From an uncultured Gemmataceae bacterium (lineage in GTDB: Bacteria > Planctomycetota > Planctomycetia > Gemmatales > Gemmataceae): 64,000 bases of DNA. Below, one piece after another: positions 58,485 to 64,000 of this stretch; the first letter of the stretch is position 1; each line of letters opens with the position of its first letter. The DNA lies in the NCBI GenBank assembly GCA_937923405.1, contig CALDUY010000007.1, positions 62,001 to 126,000 of the forward strand, read 5' to 3'. The position numbers and the translations under genes were made by a program. The notes below the pieces were generated by a model that saw only the letters and a list, made by a program, of their open reading frames with translations, was not told where the DNA came from and made no database searches.

Positions 58485-59669
58485 ATGAAAATTCTCGTGG
58501 CAAATCTCGGCTCCACTTCGTTCAAGTATCGTCTGTTTGAGATGACGAACGAACAAGTGTTAGCCCGAGGCGGCGTGGAACGCATCGGTTCAGTAGAATC
58601 GCGAGCTTTCGTCGAATCGGCTGGTGTTCGTGAAGAGTTGACCGTCCAGGCAAAGGATCATGCCGTCGCGGTTCGTCTCTGTCTGGCCCAGCTTGCCGAT
58701 CCAAAACGCGCTTGTCTTCGTGATCCGTCGGAGTTGGCGGCGATCGGCTTCAAGGCCGTTCATGCCAAGGATGTAACGGGTGTGCAACGGGTAGACGAAC
58801 GAGTGCTGCAAGCGATGGAAGAATACGCCGACGTTGCTCCAGCACATAATCCACCCTACATCGCCGCCATGCGGTTGTTAAACCAACAGCTACCACAAAT
58901 TCCGCTGGTCGCAGCCTTTGAGACGGGATTCCACGAGACGATCCCAGACGCTCATCGCTACTATGCGGTGCCATTGGAATGGGCAGAACAACATGGGATC
59001 AAACGTTGGGGATTTCATGGAGCGAGTCACCGTTACATCGCGGGACGAGCTTCCGAGCTGCTGCGTAAGCCGGATGCCAAAATCATTTCGTGCCATCTAG
59101 GAGGCAGCAGTTCACTCTGTGCAATTCAGGCAGGGAAGTCCGTGGCAAATAGTCTGGGAATGAGTCCACAGACGGGGTTGCCACATAACAATCGCGTCGG
59201 AGATTTCGATGTCTTTGCCCTGCCCGCCCTGTTGCGTGGAACTGGTAAGTCGTTGGAGCAACTGTTGGACGACCTAGCCAATCGATCCGGGTTGCAGGGA
59301 CTGTCAGGGTTCAATGATCTGCGAGACATCGAAGCCGCTGCAGCAAAGGGCGAGCCTCGTGCCGAACTGGCCCTCTCGGTTTTTGTGGGAGCAGTGCGTC
59401 ACTATCTAGGAGCATATTTAGTGATTCTCGGCGGCGCGGACGCGATCGTGTTCACGGGCGGCATCGGTGAAAACTCGGTGCGAATGCGTGAAAGCATTTG
59501 CCAGAATCTGGAATGGTTTGGAATCCAACTTGACTCGGTTAGAAATGCCGTAGCGAAAGGTGAATCCACCATTCATTCAGAAAATAGTCGAGTGCAATTG
59601 TGGATTATGCCTACCAATGAGGAGTTGATCGTCGCACGGCAGGCAAAGTCGCTACTGGAAAGGAAATAA
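58485..59669 (+). CDS. ackA: Acetate/propionate-type kinase
   Basis: A 394-residue ASKHA-fold kinase. It has the N-terminal NLGSTSFKYRLFEM, AFETGFH, GFHGASHRYIAGRA, ISCHLGGSSSLC and the late FTGGIGENSVRMR. It converts acyl-phosphate (here probably lactoyl- or propionyl-phosphate) plus ADP to carboxylate plus ATP. It completes the PduL route of the compartment. Shorter spacing and motif differences suggest the compartment-associated rather than the housekeeping AckA. No encapsulation peptide is evident. Confidence 0.92.
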   Translation: MKILVANLGSTSFKYRLFEMTNEQVLARGGVERIGSVESRAFVESAGVREELTVQAKDHAVAVRLCLAQLADPKRACLRDPSELAAIGFKAVHAKDVTGVQRVDERVLQAMEEYADVAPAHNPPYIAAMRLLNQQLPQIPLVAAFETGFHETIPDAHRYYAVPLEWAEQHGIKRWGFHGASHRYIAGRASELLRKPDAKIISCHLGGSSSLCAIQAGKSVANSLGMSPQTGLPHNNRVGDFDVFALPALLRGTGKSLEQLLDDLANRSGLQGLSGFNDLRDIEAAAAKGEPRAELALSVFVGAVRHYLGAYLVILGGADAIVFTGGIGENSVRMRESICQNLEWFGIQLDSVRNAVAKGESTIHSENSRVQLWIMPTNEELIVARQAKSLLERK

Positions 59670-59672
59670 CCG

Positions 59673-59984
59673 ATGTTTCTCGCCAGAGTGACCGGCAGTG
59701 TGGTGGCAACACAAAAGGTCAAATCGATGACCGGGCACAAACTACTGTTGGTGGAGCCTCTGCGCGTTGAGCCAAAAACTCGCGATCACTTGGTTGGAAC
59801 CGGTCGTAGCTTTGTCGTAGTGGACACGGTCGGGGCCGGCCAAGGCGAGATGGTATTAATCGTTCAAGGTTCGAGCGCTCGATTGACGCCGGAAACCGAA
59901 AAATTACCCGTCGATGCCACAATTATTGGCATCGTGGATAGCGTTCATGTCGAGAACCACACGGTGTTCTCGTCAAGGGAGTAG
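59673..59984 (+). CDS. BMC-P pentameric vertex protein 1 (EutN/CcmL type)
   Basis: A 103-residue EutN/CcmL-fold protein: [52 protein letters not shown], and the C-terminal [13 protein letters not shown]. Such proteins close the vertices of the shell. RBS AAGGAAA upstream. It is one of three BMC-P paralogues in this operon. Confidence 0.95.
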   Translation: MFLARVTGSVVATQKVKSMTGHKLLLVEPLRVEPKTRDHLVGTGRSFVVVDTVGAGQGEMVLIVQGSSARLTPETEKLPVDATIIGIVDSVHVENHTVFSSRE

Positions 59985-59988
59985 CATC

Positions 59989-61398
59989 ATGCAAGTGACC
60001 GACGAACTAATCCGTGGAGTGGTGCAGCAAGTGCTGGCCCAAATGCGAAACGGAAAGGCCTCCATCAATGGAGGTTCACGCCGCGGAGTGTTCAGCGATG
60101 CTGAGAGTGCCATTCAAGCTGCCGTTGCTGCTCAGCGCGAATTTGAGCGTCGAGGATTGGAAGATCGGCGAAAAGCCGTTGCCTGCATCCGAAAAATTTG
60201 CACGGAACAGGCCGAACAGTTAGGCCGCGAAGAGTTCGAAGAGACCAAAATCGGACGGTTGGTCCACAAGATCGAGAAGCTGAAAGTCATTGCTGAGCGC
60301 ATTCCAGGCGTGGAGTTTCTCAAGACAGAAGCTTTCTCAGGTGAGAACGGCATTTCGCTTCAGGAGTATGCTCCATTTGGGGTGATCGGCGCGATCACTC
60401 CAGTGACTCATTCTCTGCCGACACTTGCCTGCAATGCCATCAATATGTTGGCGGCGGGGAACTCATTGGTGTGCAATCCTCATCCCTCAGGTGCGAAAAT
60501 CGCTTGCAAAGGGGTCGCGTTGTTCAACGAGGCAATCTACAAAGCCATCGGGATCGATAACCTCATCACTATTATCGATACGCCAACTCTGGAATCGGCC
60601 CAGGCCATTTTCGATCATCGTGAAGTGCGGATGTTGTGCGTGACGGGCGGACCTGCCGTTGGACGAGCAGCTCTGCGCAGCCCCAAGCGAGCCATCGTAG
60701 CCGGCCCAGGGAATCCGCCGGTTGTTGTGGATGAAACTGCAGATCTGGACAACGCAGCCCGTTCGATCATTCTTGGCGGTGCCTACGATAACAATTTGCT
60801 CTGTATCGGCGAAAAGGAAGTCTTCGCAGTCGCGTCCATTTTTGACGAACTGTTTCAAGCTATGAAGCGACACAAAGCAATCCAATTGGATGCCAAACAG
60901 GTCGAGGCCTTGACGCGGGTCGCGTTCGTTAAGGACGACAAGGGCAAAGAAGTCGTCAATAAAGATCTCATTGGTCAGGATGCGGCCGTTTTGGCCAAAA
61001 TGGCAGGCCTCACCATTCCCGCGGACACGGAGTTGATCTTCGGTGAAACCGACGAATCGAACCCATTCGTCGATCATGAACAGATGATGCCGTTCATTCC
61101 CTTTGTGCGTGTAAACGATGTAGATACGGCGATTGCCTTGGCCAAGAAGTACGAGCACGGCTTCAAGCACACAAGCATCATCCACTCGCGTAATGTGGAA
61201 ACCATCACCCGCATGGGTCGCGAACTGGACACGACGTTGTTCGTGCAAAACGGTCCCAGCACGGCAGGACTAGGTTCTGGTGGGGAAGGCTATCTGAGTT
61301 TCTCGATCGCCACACCGACCGGCGAAGGCGTGACGACGCCATTAACTTTCACGCGGCAGCGACGCTCGACAACCTGCGGCGCGTTACGAGTGTTGTGA
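59989..61398 (+). CDS. pduP: CoA-acylating aldehyde dehydrogenase of the microcompartment (PduP-like)
   Basis: A 469-residue aldehyde dehydrogenase of the PduP/EutE type, which oxidises an aldehyde (here probably lactaldehyde) to the acyl-CoA. The catalytic Cys272 is in [12 protein letters not shown]. The N-terminal amphipathic helix ([17 protein letters not shown], residues 3-19), separated by a Gly/Ser linker, is a likely encapsulation peptide. ATG 59989 is chosen (GGGAG upstream); the frame is open to 59914 inside BMC-P1. Its product feeds PduL. Confidence 0.94.
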   Translation: MQVTDELIRGVVQQVLAQMRNGKASINGGSRRGVFSDAESAIQAAVAAQREFERRGLEDRRKAVACIRKICTEQAEQLGREEFEETKIGRLVHKIEKLKVIAERIPGVEFLKTEAFSGENGISLQEYAPFGVIGAITPVTHSLPTLACNAINMLAAGNSLVCNPHPSGAKIACKGVALFNEAIYKAIGIDNLITIIDTPTLESAQAIFDHREVRMLCVTGGPAVGRAALRSPKRAIVAGPGNPPVVVDETADLDNAARSIILGGAYDNNLLCIGEKEVFAVASIFDELFQAMKRHKAIQLDAKQVEALTRVAFVKDDKGKEVVNKDLIGQDAAVLAKMAGLTIPADTELIFGETDESNPFVDHEQMMPFIPFVRVNDVDTAIALAKKYEHGFKHTSIIHSRNVETITRMGRELDTTLFVQNGPSTAGLGSGGEGYLSFSIATPTGEGVTTPLTFTRQRRSTTCGALRVL

Positions 61399-61409
61399 GA
61401 AAACCAACT

Positions 61410-61667
61410 ATGCAGATCGGCGAAGTCGTTGGATATGCCACGAGTACGGTAAAACATCCGACCTTAAAGGGGTTCCGGCTGTTAGTCGTACAGTTGCTGA
61501 CCATGGATGGCCAAGCCGATGGAGAACCGATCTTGGTCGTGGATACGCTGGGAGCGAGTCAGGGATCGCAGGTGATCGTCACAACGGACGCGGTCCAGGT
61601 GCGTGAATTGGTGGGATCGAGGAACTCGCCGATCCGTTACACCGTAATGGGGTTACGGGACACATGA
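61410..61667 (+). CDS. BMC-P pentameric vertex protein 2
   Basis: An 85-residue EutN/CcmL protein: MQIGEVVGYATSTVKHPTLKGFRLLVVQ, ILVVDTLGASQGSQVIVTT, and the C-terminal SPIRYTVMGLRDT. The frame is open from GTG 61395, which overlaps the aldehyde dehydrogenase stop; I prefer ATG 61410 because BMC-P proteins usually start MQIG or MRIG. Its stop overlaps the next gene (ATGA). Confidence 0.92.
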   Translation: MQIGEVVGYATSTVKHPTLKGFRLLVVQLLTMDGQADGEPILVVDTLGASQGSQVIVTTDAVQVRELVGSRNSPIRYTVMGLRDT

Positions 61668-62119
61668 CGGCGAACGGGCCACTAAATATCTGGGGATACG
61701 GTCAGGACCAGGATTATGCTCTGGTCACCGCTGCTGTCCGCATGTTGCTCCGCGATGGCGTTCAATTCAAAGAGTTGCGCTGTCCGTTAAACGAGTTGAC
61801 CTGTCACTGGGCACGAACCGTGGCGGAATGTCTGAGTCGTGGCGATTGTCGAGGCGGCGTACTGTTCTGCACTGACCCTGGGCTTGTGGCGTGCGTGGCT
61901 AACAAGGTGCCCGGCGTGCGAGCCGTGCCGGTCTCTTCCGTTGGACAGTCCGCTCGAGCCACGTTGTCACTGGCCGCCAACCTGTTGTGTGTCGAGATGC
62001 CAGGACGGACTTTTTTTGAGATCCGACAAATTCTGCGACTGTTGATCGGCAACGGTTCGCGCTGTCCTGAGGGCTTGGCTTGTACTTTGAGGGAGTTAGA
62101 CGGTTATGCGCATCGCTGA
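61664..62119 (+). CDS. RpiB/LacAB-like protein of the PVM operon
   Basis: A 151-residue protein resembling ribose-5-phosphate isomerase B. The region FCTDPGLVACVANKVPGVRAV aligns with the RpiB GTGIGISIAANKVPGIRAA segment, including the position of its catalytic Cys. The C-terminal LAANLLCVEMPGRTF parallels HNDANVLALGGR. The N-terminal catalytic Asp-His (DHAG) and the His of HNDAN are absent, so it may not be an isomerase. Similar genes recur in PVM compartment operons. ATG 61664 overlaps BMC-P2. Confidence 0.7.
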   Translation: MTANGPLNIWGYGQDQDYALVTAAVRMLLRDGVQFKELRCPLNELTCHWARTVAECLSRGDCRGGVLFCTDPGLVACVANKVPGVRAVPVSSVGQSARATLSLAANLLCVEMPGRTFFEIRQILRLLIGNGSRCPEGLACTLRELDGYAHR

Positions 62120-62402
62120 AATCATCGGAACAGTGACGCTCAGCCGTGTGCATCCCTCATTGGTGGGTGGCCGGTGGCTCATCGGCGTACCGTACAGTCT
62201 GGAAGGGCTACAACGAAATGAATCGGACGGTGAAGATCTGATAATTTTTGACCATTTGGGAGCGGGAATAGGCAACAAAATCGGCTTCTCAGAAAGTGGA
62301 GAAGCAGCAGCTCCATTCTATCCCGAAAAGAAACCAATCGATGCCTACTGCTCCGCGATCCTGGATCAAATTCAACTGAGTGAACGAGGAACCGCGAGAT
62401 GA
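62106..62402 (+). CDS. BMC-P pentameric vertex protein 3
   Basis: A 98-residue EutN/CcmL protein: MRIAEIIGTVTLSRVHPSLVGGRWL, LIIFDHLGAGIGNKIGFSESGEAA, and a C-terminal extension (DAYCSAILDQIQLSERG). It overlaps the RpiB-like gene by 14 bases and the aldolase gene by four. The VHPSL motif is the common BMC-P N-terminus. Confidence 0.95.
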   Translation: MRIAEIIGTVTLSRVHPSLVGGRWLIGVPYSLEGLQRNESDGEDLIIFDHLGAGIGNKIGFSESGEAAAPFYPEKKPIDAYCSAILDQIQLSERGTAR

Positions 62403-63262
62403 ACGAATACAAGATAAAAGAACAAATCTGCGAAATTGGTCGGCGGCTCTATGCAAAAGGATTTGCGGCAGCGAATGATGGCAACATTACCTATCGGCTG
62501 AATGACAAAGAAATTCTCTGCACGCCGACGATGGTGTCCAAGGGGTTCATGAAACCAGAGGACATCTGCAAAGTAGACTACAACGGTAAGCAGCTGGCCG
62601 GCACTCGTAAGCGCACCAGTGAAGTGCTACTGCATCTTACAGTGTACAAACTCAATCCAGCCATTAATGCCGTGGTTCACTGCCATCCGCCGCACGCGAC
62701 GGCGTTTGCCGTGGCTCATGAGCCGATCCCAAAATGCGTCCTCCCCGAAGTCGAGGTGTTCCTAGGCGAGGTGCCCATCTCGAAATATGAAACGCCTGGC
62801 GATCAGCGGTTCGCGGATACGATCGCTCCGTTCGTAAAAGACTGCAACACGATTCTGCTCGCCAATCACGGCACAGTAACTTTTGGACCCGATTTGCAAA
62901 ACGCCTACTTTAACACCGAGATTATTGACGCTTACTGTCACATATTAATACTGGCGAAACAACTGGGCCGAGTAAACTACTTCGATGAGCAGAAGACAAG
63001 AGAACTACTCGCCCTGAAGCGTCGTCTTGGCTACGATGATGTTCGCTTCCGCGATGACGACAGTGTCATTTGCGGCGAAAGCAGTTTCGATGAGTCGTAT
63101 TCTGACTTTGTGCCGAAGGCAAGGGCGTTTCAGCCAGCGTGTGCTCCGAGAACCGGCCCCTGTAGCTGGAATGGCTCCGAACGCGAACTCGATACCGAGG
63201 AGTTAGTGCAAACCATCACGGAGCGTGTGATGGAGGCGCTTGCCGGAGCGGGAGTTCGCTAG
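62399..63262 (+). CDS. Class II aldolase of the microcompartment (fuculose/rhamnulose-phosphate type)
   Basis: A 287-residue zinc aldolase. The FucA-type site is present: H94 and H96 in VVHCHPPHA, H157 in LANHGTVTFG, and the catalytic acid E75 in TSEVLLH. It cleaves fuculose- or rhamnulose-1-phosphate to DHAP and lactaldehyde. A C-terminal extension after a linker (DTEELVQTITERVMEALAG) resembles an encapsulation peptide. ATG 62399 overlaps BMC-P3 (ATGA). Confidence 0.92.
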   Translation: MNEYKIKEQICEIGRRLYAKGFAAANDGNITYRLNDKEILCTPTMVSKGFMKPEDICKVDYNGKQLAGTRKRTSEVLLHLTVYKLNPAINAVVHCHPPHATAFAVAHEPIPKCVLPEVEVFLGEVPISKYETPGDQRFADTIAPFVKDCNTILLANHGTVTFGPDLQNAYFNTEIIDAYCHILILAKQLGRVNYFDEQKTRELLALKRRLGYDDVRFRDDDSVICGESSFDESYSDFVPKARAFQPACAPRTGPCSWNGSERELDTEELVQTITERVMEALAGAGVR

Positions 63263-63289
63263 CCGAACGGCCCGTGGATCACGAGGCAA

Positions 63290-63871
63290 ATGATGTCGGA
63301 GCAACACACAATCAACGCGAGATGGATCTCCTCGATCGTCGTGCTAGCCCTACTGGTGGTGGTAAGCATCGCCAGCGCCTTCATCTACTGGACTGGTAAC
63401 TGGGAAGAGCATCGATGGGGATTGACCCTCACGCTACGGATCCTATGGGGGGTCTGGAGCGTGATCGCCCTGGTGACGATATTCACGCGGGTGACTATCT
63501 TTGGTTGGTCGTTCCGGCGCTATGTTCGTTGGGCCGAAAACAATATGCCTTCGTGGACACGGTTTCGACCAACCAAGGCTCCGTGGTCCAAATCCGGAGT
63601 TGTCAGTTTCTCTTTCACCTTAACGATGGTGCTTCTCTTCTGTGCCGCAGCAATTAGCACAGCCGTGATGTGGATCTTAACCGACGTCACAGGAGAATGG
63701 GTCTTCTGGCTGGTATTCAAAATTGTTTGGTCGTCGTGGTGGGTACTGACCATCGGAGTGGTACTGGCTCGTGTCGCTGTGTTTGGCGTGCAACGCCAGC
63801 GAGAACTTCGCCGGCAACAACAACCGGAGCATTCCCTGGCTGGTTCGCAACATGCGGAGAGTGATTCATGA
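63290..63871 (+). CDS. Four-helix membrane protein in the microcompartment operon
   Basis: A 193-residue membrane protein built as an internal duplication. Each half has two transmembrane helices, a Trp-rich segment (WGVWSVIALVTIFTRVTIFG and WSSWWVLTIGVVLARVAVFG) and a basic loop. Small cytoplasmic tails are polar. I do not recognise a function; transport, sensing or anchoring are possible. ATG 63290 (or 63293) follows GAGG. Its stop overlaps the dehydrogenase start (ATGA), so it belongs to the operon. Confidence 0.8.
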   Translation: MMSEQHTINARWISSIVVLALLVVVSIASAFIYWTGNWEEHRWGLTLTLRILWGVWSVIALVTIFTRVTIFGWSFRRYVRWAENNMPSWTRFRPTKAPWSKSGVVSFSFTLTMVLLFCAAAISTAVMWILTDVTGEWVFWLVFKIVWSSWWVLTIGVVLARVAVFGVQRQRELRRQQQPEHSLAGSQHAESDS

Positions 63872-64000
63872 AGGTAAGCATCATCGGTGGCGGCGGTCTT
63901 GTCGGTTCCTCGGCGGCTTACGCGCTGCAGTGCGGCGGCGTCGTTAGCCATGTTTGCCTGATCGATGCGAACGCGGACGCTGCCAAAGGACATGCCGTCG
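63868..64000 (+). CDS. Lactate/malate dehydrogenase, N-terminal part (runs off the window)
   Basis: Only the first 44 residues are present: MKVSIIGGGGLVGSSAAYAL, then a Rossmann loop ending in LIDANADAAKGHA. The GxGxxG-like GGGGLVGSS and the ID acidic residue that binds NAD ribose identify the lactate/malate dehydrogenase family. In PVM compartments such a gene is part of the operon; here it could reoxidise NADH from PduP or interconvert lactate. The 3' end lies beyond 64000. Confidence 0.85.
   Translation, partial: MKVSIIGGGGLVGSSAAYALQCGGVVSHVCLIDANADAAKGHAV

Overview
The window looks like a chromosomal segment of a planctomycete. The supporting markers are a DUF1559 protein with a type IV prepilin-like N-terminus and an H-x9-DG tail, a BBP7-type outer-membrane protein, a PQQ-like beta-propeller opening with the RFRGPNGTG motif, a planctomycete-type CxxCH protein, and above all a PVM-type (Planctomycetes-Verrucomicrobia) bacterial microcompartment operon. 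GTG and TTG starts and 4-base ATGA/GTGA overlaps between genes are common. I cannot place it to genus.

Layout. 1-6.4 kb: 3' truncated Lhr-type helicase (minus), DJ-1/PfpI protein, HAD phosphatase, a 48-residue DUF2256 protein and a PQQ-like secreted protein. 6.6-10.0 kb: tRNA-Lys(UUU) carrying a 3.35-kb integrated element bounded by 15-bp direct repeats, with a broken integrase, a DnaB-like ATPase and an AEP-type primase. 10.1-17.4 kb: katG, a CxxCH-containing secreted protein, tRNA-Lys(CUU), a DUF1559 protein with a small lipoprotein, and BBP7. 17.6-20.7 kb: overlapping minus-strand run nusB, PHP phosphoesterase, ftsY, sugar epimerase. 20.8-25.2 kb: sugar ABC importer with an ATPase-permease fusion. 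25-34 kb: MarR regulator, J-like and TPR-like proteins, recJ, SWIM and SNF2 pair. 34.5-48.5 kb: ECF-type sigma factor, glycosyltransferase, arfB, HutX-like protein, phosphodiesterase, tRNA-Gln, M48 peptidase, HEAT-like protein, aldehyde dehydrogenase, phoH, a 7TM-HD (PgpH-like) protein and a MacB/FtsX-type permease. 48.5-56.1 kb: rpsB-tsf, a methyltransferase, a DUF2784 protein and a sulfotransferase-like protein interspersed with three copies of a roughly 160-bp palindromic repeat, then nikR overlapping a core-MetE-type gene.

56.3 kb to the right edge: the microcompartment operon, in order DeoR regulator, PduL phosphotransacylase, two BMC-H hexamer proteins, acetate/propionate-type kinase, BMC-P pentamer protein, PduP-type aldehyde dehydrogenase, BMC-P, RpiB-like protein, BMC-P, class II sugar-phosphate aldolase, a four-helix membrane protein and the start of a lactate/malate dehydrogenase. 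By analogy with characterised PVM compartments, it should cleave fuculose- or rhamnulose-1-phosphate into DHAP and lactaldehyde, oxidise lactaldehyde to an acyl-CoA inside the shell, and conserve energy via acyl-phosphate and ATP. The sugar importer at 20.8-25.2 kb could supply such a substrate, but that link is inference.

The most notable items are the complete PVM compartment with its degenerate RpiB-like and unexplained membrane components, the decayed tRNA-Lys element, the nikR/core-MetE coupling and the dispersed palindromic repeat family. I found no CRISPR array, rRNA or transposase gene.
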